NCBI RefSeq assembly: GCF_002250115.1 | Contig: NZ_CP019985.1 | Location: 3,658,001-3,722,000 of the forward strand | Length of the DNA stretch: 64,000 bases | Origin: Shouchella clausii | Lineage (GTDB): Bacteria > Bacillota > Bacilli > Bacillales > Bacillaceae_D | Reading direction: 5' to 3' | Shown here: positions 27,274 through 36,717 of the stretch, piece after piece | Position numbering within the stretch: the stretch's first letter is position 1 | Layout of the letters: each line of letters starts with the position of its first letter | Program-made: the position numbers and the translations under genes | The notes under the pieces: generated by a model | Databases searched by the model: none | What the model saw: only the letters and a program-made list of their open reading frames with translations | Told to the model about the DNA's origin: nothing

Positions 27274-27528
27274 TTGACGGATGCCAAAATTATCGCTAAA
27301 CTTCTAACACGGAATATTTTTTTAGGCCGTATCGGAATGTTCGTCTATAAACGAATGTATGGCGAGGCGGGCATTGGTTTTCGCACATATCGTTGGATTT
27401 TTATTCATAGTATTGTTTTTATATTCGTTTTTTGCCTATTGGGGACATGGACATTTGCAGTTGCTGTTTTCCACCGTTTTTTCAAAAATGAACATAAAAA
27501 CAAGACGGCAATGCCTGTTTTTAAATAG
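27274..27528 (+). CDS. Possible small membrane protein (84 aa)
   Basis: An 84-codon frame starting with TTG at 27274, with a hydrophobic segment at residues ~40-68 (WIFIHSIVFIFVFCLLGTWTFAVAVF) and a basic C terminus. GAGG lies upstream, but the site is weak. A second hydrophobic frame (27359-27541) overlaps it, which lowers certainty because A/T-rich DNA often gives such frames. It is divergent from telA and upstream of gltA. No family recognised. Confidence 0.35.
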   Translation: MTDAKIIAKLLTRNIFLGRIGMFVYKRMYGEAGIGFRTYRWIFIHSIVFIFVFCLLGTWTFAVAVFHRFFKNEHKNKTAMPVFK

Positions 27529-27634
27529 GGTGGTTGCATAACTATGAATTTAGAAACAAAACGACAGTTTCCGCTGAAAACGAAGTCCGGCCTTTAGAGA
27601 GAGAAGAATTGAAATGGAGGAAAGGGTGGTGTCT

Positions 27635-30600
27635 ATGCGTAATGTAGGTTTTCCACAAAAGCAAGGGTTATACGATCCGGGGTTTGAGCACGATAACTGC
27701 GGAATAGGTTTCCTTGCGCAAATGAAAGGAAGGAAATCTCACAAACTTGTAGAGGATGCTTTGTTGATGCTTGAAAACCTTGAACATCGGGGCGGACAAG
27801 GAGATGAAATCAACACCGGCGATGGTGCTGGCATTTTAGTCCAGCTGCCAGACCGCTTTTTTAGAAAAGTGCTCCCTTTTGATCTTCCGGCAGCAGGAGC
27901 GTATGCAGTTGGGATGCTGTTTTTGCCCCGAGCAGAGGCAGCACGAAAAGCGTGCAAACAAAAAGTGGAAGCCGTGTTTGCAAAAGAGTCGTTGGTGCTA
28001 TTAGGCTGGCGCAATGTGCCAACAGACCCGTCTATGCTTGGAAAGGCAGCGCGTGGCTCCATGCCTGTCATTGAGCAAGTATTTGTAAAGAGCGCCAAGC
28101 CTCTTGATCAATTGGCGTTTGAGCGTAAGCTTTATGTAGCTCGGAAAGTAGCGGAACACGAAATTGAACCAACGATTTTGCCAGAAGAGTCATTTTATTT
28201 CGCCAGCTTCTCTAGCCGGACGATTGTGTATAAAGGAATGCTGACAACGGCCCAAGTAAGTATGTTTTATTTGGATTTGCTCGATGAAGCATTTGAGTCG
28301 GCGCTGGCGCTTGTCCATTCCCGTTTTAGCACGAACACATTTCCGAGCTGGGAACGTGCCCATCCAAATCGGTATATGATCCATAATGGCGAAATTAATA
28401 CGATTAAAGGAAACGTCAATTGGATGCACGCGAGGGAAGCGAAATTTGCTAGTGCCGCATTTGGAAGTGACCTTGAAAAAATCCATCCCGTTATCGACAA
28501 AAATGGCAGTGATTCCTCCATGTTTGATAACACGCTTGAGTTTTTGTCATTATCTGGGCGTTCTTTAGCTCATTGCGCGATGATGATGGTCCCAGAACCT
28601 TGGCAAAATAATAAACAGATGGACGAAAAGAAACGGGCGTTTTACGAATACCATAGCACACTTATGGAACCATGGGACGGACCAACCGCCATTGTGTTTA
28701 CGGACGGAGAAAAAATCGGGGCCACCCTTGACCGTAATGGCTTGCGCCCATCGCGCTATTATGTAACGAAAGATGATTATATTGTGATGAGCTCTGAAGT
28801 CGGCGTACTTGATTTCCCGCCAGAATCGATTGTTAAAAAAGACCGGCTTCATCCTGGACAGCTGTTGCTTGTTGATCTCACAGAAGGGCGCATTATTCCA
28901 GATGGGGAAGCCAAACAAGCAATTGTCGAAGAAAAACCTTATGGAAAGTGGGTCAAAGACCATTTAATTCATCTTGATGATGTGCTGGAAACAGCTGACG
29001 TGTTTGATACGGAATTTGAGCGCATCCATGAACGCCAACTTGTCTATGGGTATACGTATGAAGAACTAACAAAAATGCTAATGCCGCTTATTAAAGATGA
29101 AAATGACCCAGTCGGCTCGATGGGCTATGATTCGCCACTGGCAGTGCTATCGAAAAAGCCGCAGCTTCTCTATAACTATTTTAAGCAGCAATTTGCCCAA
29201 GTGACGAATCCGCCTATTGATGCGATTCGTGAAAAAGCGGTAACGGCTGTAGGTACGACAATTGGCGCAGAGCGGAACCTCCTTGAGCCGGAGCCACTAA
29301 GTTGTAGGCATATTTATTTGCCTTCGCCGATTCTGAATAATGAAGAATTAGCAAAACTTCGCTCAAACAAAATGGACGGCTTTAAAGCGGAAACGCTTGA
29401 AATCGTTTTTGACGCGCAAAAAGGCGGCCAAGGACTTGAAGAGGCTCTTGACACATTGTTTGCCAATGCTGATAAAGCCATTTCAAACGGCGCGACATTG
29501 CTGATTTTAAGCGACCGTACTATTTCAGCAGAGAAAGCCCCAATTCCAGCGCTTCTGGCTGTGTCCAGCTTGCATCACCATTTGATCCGCAGCGGCACGC
29601 GCACAGAAGTTAGCTTGCTAGTGGAGTCAGCCGAGCCCCGTGAAGTCCATCATCATGCATTATTGATCGGATACGGCGCGGAAGCAATCAACCCGTACTT
29701 CGTGTTCGACACAATTGACGACTGGATTCAAAAGCAGCTCTTAACAGATTACAGTTATGTAGAAGCTTGTACACGTTACGTGAATGGTACAACCAATGGA
29801 ATCATGAAAGTTCTGTCTAAAATGGGGATTTCAACAATTCAAAGTTATAGAGGCGCACAAATTTTTGAAGCCATTGGCATTGATCCACAGTTAATTGACC
29901 GCCACTTCACGTGGACAGCATCTCGTATAGGTGGAATCGGCTTCTCGACGATTGCGAACGAAGTTCTCGCCCGCCATGAACGCGCTTATTCACCTCGTGA
30001 AGGCGATGATGGTGAGCTTGATCCAGGGGATGATTTGCAGTGGCGCCGTAATGGGGAAGAACATCAATACAACCCACATACGATTCACATGCTCCAGCAT
30101 GCGTGCCGCACGAACAATTATGAGCTTTACAAACAATATACGCATGCGATCAATGAGCAAACAGAAAAGCAGACAAGTTTGCGTGGTCTTTTCCGCTTCA
30201 AAAAAGGCAACGCAATTCCGCTAGACGAAGTCGAACCGGCAGAATCGATTGTAAAGCGGTTCCGGACAGGTGCGATGTCATACGGGTCGATTTCGAAAGA
30301 AGCCCATGAAACGCTTGCGATTGCCATGAACCGCTTAGGCGGCAAAAGCAATACTGGCGAAGGTGGAGAAGATCCACGCCGCTTTACTCCTGATGAAAAT
30401 GGCGATTTGCGCCGCAGTGCTATTAAACAAGTAGCGTCCGGTCGATTTGGAGTTACTAGCCATTACCTTGTAAATGCAGATGAAATCCAAATTAAAGTCG
30501 CACAAGGAGCAAAGCCAGGGGAAGGGGGGCAACTTCCAGGCGAGAAAGTTTATCCGTGGGTGGCAGAAGTGCGTGGCTCGACGGCAGGTGTTGGCTTGAT

Positions 30601-32203
30601 TTCGCCACCACCTCACCATGACATTTATTCAATCGAGGATTTAGCTGAGCTTATCCATGATTTGAAAAACGCCAACCCGACTGCGAAAGTGAGCGTTAAG
30701 CTTGTGGCTGGAACAGGCGTCGGTACGATTGCGGCAGGCGTGGCAAAAGGAAGCGCTGATGGCATTATTATTAGCGGCTACGATGGCGGTACAGGAGCAG
30801 CGGCGCGGACAAGTATCAAGCACACTGGATTACCGTGGGAAATTGGCTTAGCAGAAACGCACCAGACACTGTTGCTGAACAATTTGCGTGACCGGGTGAC
30901 GTTGGAAACAGACGGCAAGCTCATGACGGGCAAAGACGTAGTCGTTGCTGCGCTATTAGGTGCTGAAGAATATGCGTTTTCGACTGCTCCTTTAGTTGTG
31001 CTCGGTTGTGTGATTATGCGCGTGTGCCATTTAGACACGTGCCCAGTTGGAATCGCCACTCAAAATCCAGAATTACGGCGAAAGTATACAGGAGAAGCCG
31101 ACTATATCGTCCGCTTTATGACATTCATTGCTGAGGATATGCGTGAACTGATGGCAGAGCTAGGTGTCCGCACGGTAGATGAGTTGGTAGGCAGAACCGA
31201 CTTGCTAGAAGTAAACGAACATATCAACAATGAAAAGGCGAAACAACTTGATTTATCGAACCTTCTCTTCAAACCGGAATCAAGTGGCGCAAAAGCTTGT
31301 ATCAAAACAAAAGCGCAAGATCATAAATTGGAACAGTCACTCGATGCAAGAGAGCTGCTAGAGGCAGCCAAACCAGCACTTCTCAATGGCGCGAAAGTAA
31401 CGTACGCAACGACCATTCGTAACACAGACCGGGTAGTCGGCACGATTGTCGGTAGTGAAGTGAGCAAAAAATACGGCGCAAAAGGCTTGCCGGAAAATAC
31501 GCTCTCTTTCTCATTTAATGGGTCGGCCGGGCAAAGCTTCGGTGCATTTATCCCTCAAGGCATTACCCTTCGGCTGGAAGGCGATGCAAACGACTATATC
31601 GGCAAAGGCTTATCAGGTGGAAAGATTGCCGTCTTTCCTGCGAGAAATGCGGCATTTGCCGCAAAAGACAACGTAATTGTCGGCAATACGTCTTTTTATG
31701 GCGCTACGTCTGGCAAGGCGTTTATCGCAGGTCAAGCAGGCGAACGGTTTTGCGTTCGGAATTCTGGAGCGCAAGTTGTTGTCGAAGGAATGGGTGACCA
31801 CGGGCTTGAGTATATGACAGGTGGCATTGTTGTCACACTTGGTGAAGTCGGCAAAAACTTTGCAGCTGGCATGTCAGGCGGCCTTGCCTTTGTCAATGAT
31901 GCAAATGGGACGTTTATAGACAAGTGCAACCAAGGAATGGTGTTGATCGAAAACGTTACAGCTGAGGACGAGAGGCTCTTGCACGCTCTTTTAACAGAGC
32001 ACGTTGAAGAGACAGGAAGTGAACAAGCGCAAAGGATTTTGAATAACTGGGAGCAAGTAAAAACAGACTTCGTAAAAGTCATTCCAAAAGACTATAAAAA
32101 CATGGTAATTGCGATCGAGAGATTGAAGCAGCAAGGCATGACTGAAGAAGAGGCTGCAATGGCTGCATTTGACGAATCAAAGCGAGACCGATCAAAAGTT
32201 TGA
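27635..32203 (+). CDS. gltA: Glutamate synthase (NADPH), large subunit
   Basis: A 1522-aa GOGAT large subunit. The class II glutaminase domain comes first, with catalytic Cys22 (EHDNCGIGF) exposed after removal of the N-terminal propeptide. The central domain, the FMN-binding synthase domain (GEGGEDPRRF, KPGEGGQLPG, GYDGGTGAA) and a [3Fe-4S] site (C-x5-C-x4-C in CVIMRVCHLDTCPVG) follow. The C-terminal GXGXG beta-helix domain is last. It makes two glutamates from glutamine and 2-oxoglutarate with GltB. The ATG at 27635 matches the B. subtilis GltA start. In-frame ATG 27614 would add seven residues. Confidence 0.95.
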   Translation: MRNVGFPQKQGLYDPGFEHDNCGIGFLAQMKGRKSHKLVEDALLMLENLEHRGGQGDEINTGDGAGILVQLPDRFFRKVLPFDLPAAGAYAVGMLFLPRAEAARKACKQKVEAVFAKESLVLLGWRNVPTDPSMLGKAARGSMPVIEQVFVKSAKPLDQLAFERKLYVARKVAEHEIEPTILPEESFYFASFSSRTIVYKGMLTTAQVSMFYLDLLDEAFESALALVHSRFSTNTFPSWERAHPNRYMIHNGEINTIKGNVNWMHAREAKFASAAFGSDLEKIHPVIDKNGSDSSMFDNTLEFLSLSGRSLAHCAMMMVPEPWQNNKQMDEKKRAFYEYHSTLMEPWDGPTAIVFTDGEKIGATLDRNGLRPSRYYVTKDDYIVMSSEVGVLDFPPESIVKKDRLHPGQLLLVDLTEGRIIPDGEAKQAIVEEKPYGKWVKDHLIHLDDVLETADVFDTEFERIHERQLVYGYTYEELTKMLMPLIKDENDPVGSMGYDSPLAVLSKKPQLLYNYFKQQFAQVTNPPIDAIREKAVTAVGTTIGAERNLLEPEPLSCRHIYLPSPILNNEELAKLRSNKMDGFKAETLEIVFDAQKGGQGLEEALDTLFANADKAISNGATLLILSDRTISAEKAPIPALLAVSSLHHHLIRSGTRTEVSLLVESAEPREVHHHALLIGYGAEAINPYFVFDTIDDWIQKQLLTDYSYVEACTRYVNGTTNGIMKVLSKMGISTIQSYRGAQIFEAIGIDPQLIDRHFTWTASRIGGIGFSTIANEVLARHERAYSPREGDDGELDPGDDLQWRRNGEEHQYNPHTIHMLQHACRTNNYELYKQYTHAINEQTEKQTSLRGLFRFKKGNAIPLDEVEPAESIVKRFRTGAMSYGSISKEAHETLAIAMNRLGGKSNTGEGGEDPRRFTPDENGDLRRSAIKQVASGRFGVTSHYLVNADEIQIKVAQGAKPGEGGQLPGEKVYPWVAEVRGSTAGVGLISPPPHHDIYSIEDLAELIHDLKNANPTAKVSVKLVAGTGVGTIAAGVAKGSADGIIISGYDGGTGAAARTSIKHTGLPWEIGLAETHQTLLLNNLRDRVTLETDGKLMTGKDVVVAALLGAEEYAFSTAPLVVLGCVIMRVCHLDTCPVGIATQNPELRRKYTGEADYIVRFMTFIAEDMRELMAELGVRTVDELVGRTDLLEVNEHINNEKAKQLDLSNLLFKPESSGAKACIKTKAQDHKLEQSLDARELLEAAKPALLNGAKVTYATTIRNTDRVVGTIVGSEVSKKYGAKGLPENTLSFSFNGSAGQSFGAFIPQGITLRLEGDANDYIGKGLSGGKIAVFPARNAAFAAKDNVIVGNTSFYGATSGKAFIAGQAGERFCVRNSGAQVVVEGMGDHGLEYMTGGIVVTLGEVGKNFAAGMSGGLAFVNDANGTFIDKCNQGMVLIENVTAEDERLLHALLTEHVEETGSEQAQRILNNWEQVKTDFVKVIPKDYKNMVIAIERLKQQGMTEEEAAMAAFDESKRDRSKV

Positions 32204-32231
32204 CGGGGTGGGCAACCTAGCCCAGCCCGTC
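32202..32231 (+). promoter_or_regulatory. Hairpin between gltA and gltB
   Basis: GACGGG-TGGGC (from 32202) pairs with GCCCA-CCCGTC (to 32231) across a short loop. There is no T run after it, so it is more likely a processing or stability element within the gltAB transcript than a full terminator. Confidence 0.5.
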
Positions 32232-32258
32232 AGGTTTAACAGCAGGGAGTGAAGAACA

Positions 32259-33743
32259 GTGGGGAAGCCGACAGGTTTTTTAGAATATAAGCGGGAAGCA
32301 CCGCACAAGAGAGACCCGTTTGAACGGACGAAAAATTGGCAGGAATTCCAGGTTTTTATGCCGGAAGACAAACTGCGGCAACAAGGGGCACGATGTATGG
32401 ACTGTGCAATCCCATTTTGCCAAGCGGGAACGACAATGGCAGGTTCAGGAGAAATCGGATGTCCTGTTTACAACCTCATTCCAGAATGGAATGACTTAGT
32501 GTACCGGGGAAAATGGCGTGAAGCGCTGGACCGACTCCATAAAACGAACAATTTTCCCGAATTTACAGGTCGTGTCTGCCCGGCACCTTGTGAAGGTTCC
32601 TGTACGGTTGCTCTTAACGGCGATGCCGTAACGATTAAATCAATTGAATACCATATCGTTGAGCGTGGCTTTCAAGAAGGCTGGATTCAACCGGAGCCGC
32701 CAAAAACGCGGACCGGAAAACACGTTGCTGTTGTCGGTTCTGGCCCCGCTGGTTTAGCTGCGGCAGCACAGCTCAACAAAGCCGGTCACACGGTAACGGT
32801 ATTTGAACGCGATGACCGCATTGGCGGCCTGCTTACTTATGGCATTCCTGATGTGAAGTTGGCGAATGAGGTGGTCGAGCGACGTGTTCAGCTTCTTGAG
32901 GCAGAAGGCATTACCTTTAAAACAGAAGTTGAAATCGGTGTAGACATTACAGCCGAAGAACTTGAAGCTTCATTCGATGCAGTCATTTTAGCGACAGGGG
33001 CAACAAAGCCACGAGAAGTCCAGGCGCCTGGCAAAGAGTTAAAAGGCATTCATTACGCGATGGACTTTTTGACCGCTAACACAAAAAGCCTATTAAACTC
33101 CCAACTCGCTGACGGAGAGTTTATTTCCGCCAAAGGCAAACATGTCATTGTCATTGGTGGCGGCGACACCGGCGCAGACTGCATTACTACCTCTATTCGT
33201 CATGGGGCCGCGTCCGTTACCCAATTTGACATTAATAAGCAAAAAGGCGCTATGAGAAGCGGAGATAACGTATGGCCATTGTACCCGATTATTCATACAG
33301 TTGAAGATGCTCATAAAGAGGCGATGGCTGTTTACGGAAAAGACCCCCGCTCCTACATGTTGCAAACAAAGGCGTTTTTCGGAAATCAAGACGGCCAAGT
33401 GACTGGCTTACAAACAGTCGAAGTGACGACTGAAATCAAAGACGGTCAGAAAATCAGGACGGAAATCCCTGGCACCGAGCGGACGTGGAAAGCAGATCTC
33501 GTTCTCCTTGCCATTGGCTTTACTGGCCCAGAGCAAGAATTGTTGCAACAACTTGGTATTGAAACGACAAGTAGGACGACTGTAAAAGCGCCATACGGTA
33601 AATATACGACCTCGAAGCCTGGCATTTTTGCTGCAGGCGACAATCGCCGCGGCCAAAGTCTCGTCGTTTGGGCTATACATGAAGGGCGTGAAGCAGCACG
33701 AGAGTGTGATCGCTATTTAATGGGAAGTACACGTTTGCCGTAA
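32259..33743 (+). CDS. gltB: Glutamate synthase (NADPH), small subunit
   Basis: A 494-aa flavoprotein that passes electrons from NADPH to GltA. The N-terminal region has the two Cys clusters for [4Fe-4S] centres ([18 protein letters not shown]). The FAD site is [13 protein letters not shown] and the NADPH site is [10 protein letters not shown] second FAD contact is [19 protein letters not shown] near the end. It starts with GTG at 32259, 55 bases after gltA, and is expected to share its transcript. Full length. Confidence 0.95.
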   Translation: MGKPTGFLEYKREAPHKRDPFERTKNWQEFQVFMPEDKLRQQGARCMDCAIPFCQAGTTMAGSGEIGCPVYNLIPEWNDLVYRGKWREALDRLHKTNNFPEFTGRVCPAPCEGSCTVALNGDAVTIKSIEYHIVERGFQEGWIQPEPPKTRTGKHVAVVGSGPAGLAAAAQLNKAGHTVTVFERDDRIGGLLTYGIPDVKLANEVVERRVQLLEAEGITFKTEVEIGVDITAEELEASFDAVILATGATKPREVQAPGKELKGIHYAMDFLTANTKSLLNSQLADGEFISAKGKHVIVIGGGDTGADCITTSIRHGAASVTQFDINKQKGAMRSGDNVWPLYPIIHTVEDAHKEAMAVYGKDPRSYMLQTKAFFGNQDGQVTGLQTVEVTTEIKDGQKIRTEIPGTERTWKADLVLLAIGFTGPEQELLQQLGIETTSRTTVKAPYGKYTTSKPGIFAAGDNRRGQSLVVWAIHEGREAARECDRYLMGSTRLP

Positions 33744-33838
33744 TTTTTTTAGCTTTTTTCCTATTTTCCTATAGGCAAAGCAGGTGGATGCGTGCGATAA
33801 TGAGGAAAAAATGGGACATGTGAAAGGCTGGTGTAGGC

Positions 33839-34450
33839 ATGATTCGTCGTCTAAAAAGCATGATGATGGTCATGCTAACCTTTCTATCTTTTCATCTACC
33901 AATATTTGATCCTTTGTTTGACCGTGAGACAAAACAGAGAGCTGATGCAAAAGCGCTAGTTCAGAAAGCTGACGCCAAAGAGTACCATTTGCTTGATGTA
34001 GTAGTCGGCTATTCGGATCAATACGAAGACATTGAACTTACTCATTATTGGCTTACGGAACGTTTTATTATGGATGAAGCGTACAAACAAGGCTTGCAAA
34101 AATTTGGACAAGCGATTTCGCCTAAAATTGAGCCTGCTTATAAGGAAATCATTATGCCTAGCTTAAAACAAGCAGTCTCACAATTGCTAAGCAGTGTACA
34201 AATTGATGATTTAGCTGAAATCACCGTTTCCCACGCACCAGCTCCAGGGCGCGGAGAGAAAATCATGCATATTTACAATAAAAAAACAGGCGATGATTTG
34301 CTCCGATTCCATGTGCGCTTGAACCGACCGCCCAAAAAAGGCCACGTGTTTCAATTTCATTACCATGTGCTACAGGACAATTTCCACGGCCACTATGAAC
34401 TTGGAACCATTTATTGGGGTAAAAATGAACCTCCGCTTTACTCAGCCTAA
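33839..34450 (+). CDS. ypjP: YpjP-like protein
   Basis: A 203-aa protein that matches Bacillus YpjP in length and in the segment FIMDEAYKQGLQKFGQAISPKIEPAYKEIIMPSL. An N-terminal hydrophobic segment (MMMVMLTFLSFHLPIF) suggests an exported or membrane-anchored protein. The C-terminal half is rich in His and aromatic residues (HVFQFHYHVLQDNFHGHYELG). The ATG follows AAAGGCTGG. Function unknown. Confidence 0.75.
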   Translation: MIRRLKSMMMVMLTFLSFHLPIFDPLFDRETKQRADAKALVQKADAKEYHLLDVVVGYSDQYEDIELTHYWLTERFIMDEAYKQGLQKFGQAISPKIEPAYKEIIMPSLKQAVSQLLSSVQIDDLAEITVSHAPAPGRGEKIMHIYNKKTGDDLLRFHVRLNRPPKKGHVFQFHYHVLQDNFHGHYELGTIYWGKNEPPLYSA

Positions 34451-34485
34451 GGTTAAGGGCAAAATTACACAGACAACAGTCTGGA

Positions 34486-34517
34486 ACCTCCGCTTCTATT
34501 TAGCGTGAGGTTTTTTT
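34486..34517 (+). terminator. Terminator after ypjP
   Basis: AACCTC-CGC pairs with GCG-GAGGTT around a T/A-rich loop, followed by seven T. Confidence 0.7.
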
Positions 34518-34615
34518 GTTACTAGAATTGTCGTCAATTAGTAGATTTTCAATTCCCTTATCCGCTCATTCTTTGGTACAGTAGAGAAAGAGACGAGTGA
34601 TGGAGGAATCGTTAG

Positions 34616-34870
34616 ATGGAAGCTGAGAAAAAATTCAGAAAGCCCCGTCCATTTTGGCTAAAATGGCTAGTCCGCCTTGTGGGCGCCTATATTGGGTTGC
34701 TCGTTGTCGTGCTAGCTGCCGCGATTTTGTCTATGAGTGGCACGTTTTTGCTTGTCGTTCTAGAACTATTTGTTGAAAATGACCGCCTGCAGGAATTTAA
34801 TTACCAATACTTTGTGCCCATGTCTGAGTTTCTTTGGAACTTATTCACGGCACTTGTGCCTGGTTTATAA
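34616..34870 (+). CDS. Small membrane protein (84 aa)
   Basis: An 84-aa protein with a Lys/Arg-rich N terminus, a strong hydrophobic helix at ~17-50 and a second weaker one at ~66-82. The ATG follows GGAGG at 10-base spacing. Its stop overlaps the ATG of the next small membrane gene (TAATG), so the pair is translationally coupled. Family not recognised. It may act with its neighbour as a two-part membrane unit. Confidence 0.65.
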   Translation: MEAEKKFRKPRPFWLKWLVRLVGAYIGLLVVVLAAAILSMSGTFLLVVLELFVENDRLQEFNYQYFVPMSEFLWNLFTALVPGL

Positions 34871-35052
34871 TGGGCGCGTCAGATCTGGCCTACATGGTTG
34901 CCTTGCTGGGCTGTTTTTTCGCGGCAGGCCTTTTTGGCGGGCTAGCGCTCCTTGGAGTTATGCGAAATAAAAAGCCGTTGCTGTATTGGACTGCCCCTTG
35001 TGCACTTTGTAGCGCCATTGCTTTTTTGGTGTTGATGTTTCAACTTGTTTGA
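34870..35052 (+). CDS. Small membrane protein (60 aa), coupled to the previous gene
   Basis: A 60-aa protein with two predicted membrane spans (~4-24 and ~37-58) joined by a short basic loop (VMRNKKPLLY), hence probably a hairpin in the membrane. The ATG at 34870 overlaps the preceding stop as TAATG. kapB follows 15 bases on with its own AGGAGGG. Family not recognised. Confidence 0.6.
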   Translation: MGASDLAYMVALLGCFFAAGLFGGLALLGVMRNKKPLLYWTAPCALCSAIAFLVLMFQLV

Positions 35053-35067
35053 GAGGAGGGAGATACG

Positions 35068-35436
35068 ATGGAACTGTCACAAGCAAAGTATAAATCGGGT
35101 ATTTATATAGGCAACGTGCTAGAGGTAAGGAAGGAAGAAAATAGGGCGCTGTTTCAAGTGCTTGCTGTCCTTACCCATCCGAACCAAGGTGATTTGCATC
35201 ATCCTAAACAAATAGACGTTCCCTTTTTCCACGAGCGGAAAGCGCTTGCCTATTTGGAAAAGGCATGGGTGCCGTTTTCGACTGTGAAACCGTATGAAGG
35301 GGAGCTGCCAGACTATGAGCTATCATTAAAAGCTGCCTGGGAAGCTGCTTGCGAACGTTTGCAAAACGACGACAGTGACTGGGCTGTTAAAAGTTTGCAG
35401 CTGCTTAAAGAACTTAGGAAGGAATACAGTTTTTAA
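35068..35436 (+). CDS. kapB: Kinase-associated protein KapB
   Basis: A 122-aa protein very close to B. subtilis KapB: GIYIGNVLEV, VLTHPNQGDLHHPKQIDVPFFHERKALAY and VKPYEGELPDY are shared landmarks. KapB was described as a lipoprotein needed for KinB signalling into the sporulation phosphorelay, but this copy has no lipobox or signal peptide and looks like a compact cytoplasmic beta protein. In B. subtilis it neighbours kinB; here kinB is not next to it. The ATG follows GAGGAGGG. A strong terminator follows. Confidence 0.88.
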   Translation: MELSQAKYKSGIYIGNVLEVRKEENRALFQVLAVLTHPNQGDLHHPKQIDVPFFHERKALAYLEKAWVPFSTVKPYEGELPDYELSLKAAWEAACERLQNDDSDWAVKSLQLLKELRKEYSF

Positions 35437-35452
35437 AAATGGCTAACGACAT

Positions 35453-35492
35453 AAAAAAGTTCCCTCATGTACGAATGAGGGAACTTTTTTTC
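35453..35492 (+). terminator. Bidirectional terminator between kapB and dapA
   Basis: AAAAAAGTTCCCTCAT (35453-35468) and ATGAGGGAACTTTTTT (35475-35490) form a perfect 16-bp stem with a 6-base loop. Confidence 0.9.
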
Positions 35493-36396
35493 ATGAAGAG
35501 GCAACCGAACGGCTCGTTATTGGCAAAAACGGTTCAAGTACTGCTTCGAGCTCAATGCTTTCCGCTTCATTAAGGCCAATTAGCGGCAAACGCACTCCGC
35601 CGCCTGGTAACTGATAACGAGCAAGCGCTGTTTTGACAGGAGCAGGGCTCGGTGCCATAAACATCGCTTTCATGACAGGGAAAAGCTTATGATGGATCGA
35701 GGCAGCTAGCTGCAGCTCGCCACTTGCAAAAGCATCGATCATTTGCTTCATTTCACGGCCAACAATATGGGAGGCGACGGAGACAACGCCTCTAGCGCCA
35801 ACTGCCATCATTGGCAGCGTTAACGAATCATCGCCGCTGTATACCGAAAAGCCTTCCGGTGCTAGACGCAGAATCTCCGTGACTTTATCGATATTTCCAC
35901 TCGCTTCTTTAATGGCAAATACTTGGTTGATCGCAGCCAGCCTCAATGCCGTTTCCGCACTCATGTCAGCACCTGTACGGCCTGGCACGTTATAAAGCAT
36001 GACCGGTAGCGGCGTGGATTGAGCCACTTGGGCAATATGTTGGTAAATCCCTTCTTGGGATGGCTTGTTGTAATAAGGAACAACGACCATCAGCCCATCC
36101 GCTCCTGTTTGCTCAGCTGCCTGTGCCATTTGTACCGCCTGTTCAGTACTGTTTGCGCCAATGCCGGCAATTACCTTTATGTTTGCATTGGCTGCTTCTT
36201 CCACCGCGACTGAGAGGAGCGTTTGTTTTTCTTCAAGTGTTAGTGTTGGGGCTTCGCCTGTAGTGCCATGGATGACGACTGTATCCGTCCCATTTTTTGC
36301 TAAATGGTTTATAAGCGTACGTATGCCGTTCACATCTAAGGCATTTTCGTTTGTAAAAGGTGTGACCATTGCCGTCATCAGGTAGCCAAAATCCAT
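35491..36396 (-). CDS. dapA: 4-hydroxy-tetrahydrodipicolinate synthase
   Basis: A 301-aa DapA that condenses pyruvate with aspartate semialdehyde in lysine and diaminopimelate synthesis, which also feeds dipicolinate in spores. Motifs are GTTGEAPTLT, the catalytic Tyr in YNVPGRTG and the Schiff-base Lys in AIKEASG. The open frame extends upstream, but the ATG at 36396 follows AGGAGG at 6-base spacing. A lysine riboswitch and terminator precede it, so expression should fall when lysine is plentiful. It stands apart from an asd-dapG operon, as a lysine-controlled dapA paralogue would. Confidence 0.93.
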   Translation of the reverse strand: MDFGYLMTAMVTPFTNENALDVNGIRTLINHLAKNGTDTVVIHGTTGEAPTLTLEEKQTLLSVAVEEAANANIKVIAGIGANSTEQAVQMAQAAEQTGADGLMVVVPYYNKPSQEGIYQHIAQVAQSTPLPVMLYNVPGRTGADMSAETALRLAAINQVFAIKEASGNIDKVTEILRLAPEGFSVYSGDDSLTLPMMAVGARGVVSVASHIVGREMKQMIDAFASGELQLAASIHHKLFPVMKAMFMAPSPAPVKTALARYQLPGGGVRLPLIGLNEAESIELEAVLEPFLPITSRSVASS

Positions 36397-36430
36397 GGGA
36401 ATCCTCCTAAATAGGTGGCGAGTAGAGACA

Positions 36431-36463
36431 CAAAAAAACAACAATGACAGAGGCTCATTGTTG
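36431..36463 (-). terminator. Riboswitch-controlled terminator before dapA
   Basis: On the minus strand CAACAATGA, a 7-base loop, TCATTGTTG and then seven T. It lies between the lysine aptamer and the dapA ribosome site, the expected place for the OFF-state terminator. Confidence 0.88.
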
Positions 36464-36489
36464 CACTAGGCAAACGGGTCGTTTTCCAA

Positions 36490-36667
36490 GTTTGAGATAG
36501 CCCCCCATACGTCCGTATGACAGTGCTGCCCTTGTTCAGAAACAGCCCCAATGGCACGGCCTTTGGGAAAGCCGCCCATTTCGGCATAAACCCCTTTCCG
36601 GCTGGTTCAAACAGATCCCAATTCCTCAGCAGCCGTACTGATCGTTTACGCGCCTCTACTCTCACAT
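36490..36667 (-). ncRNA. Lysine riboswitch (L box) of dapA
   Basis: The minus-strand leader carries the conserved L-box landmarks in order. These are GTAGAGGCGCG near 36655, AGTA in the loop-E region, GGAAAGGGG and GCCGAAATGGG in the middle, TTGGGGCTG, and CACTGTCAT with ATGGGGGGCTATC at the end. The outer stem closes GATAG (36495-36499 plus strand) against the first strand. Lysine binding would favour the terminator at 36431-36463. Open frames across this stretch on both strands are artefacts of the RNA's base composition. Confidence 0.92.
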
Positions 36668-36687
36668 CTGTTCAATTTTATGGCTTA

Positions 36688-36716
36688 ACCTTACCAGATT
36701 TTATTCCGGTTTGCAA
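36688..36716 (-). promoter_or_regulatory. Promoter of the dapA riboswitch leader
   Basis: On the minus strand TTGCAA (36716-36711), a 17-base spacer, TAAGGT (36693-36688). Transcription would start about 12-20 bases before the aptamer. It overlaps the end of the Spo0E-like gene. Confidence 0.6.
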
Positions 36717-36717
36717 A

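Noticed and set aside
27359-27541. 60-codon hydrophobic frame overlapping the possible gene at 27274-27528
   Set aside because: No ribosome site; A/T-rich DNA coding for one membrane segment often gives a second hydrophobic frame.
36378-36665. 95-codon frame on the minus strand upstream of dapA
   Set aside because: It lies wholly within the lysine riboswitch and its terminator; no ribosome site and no protein family likeness.
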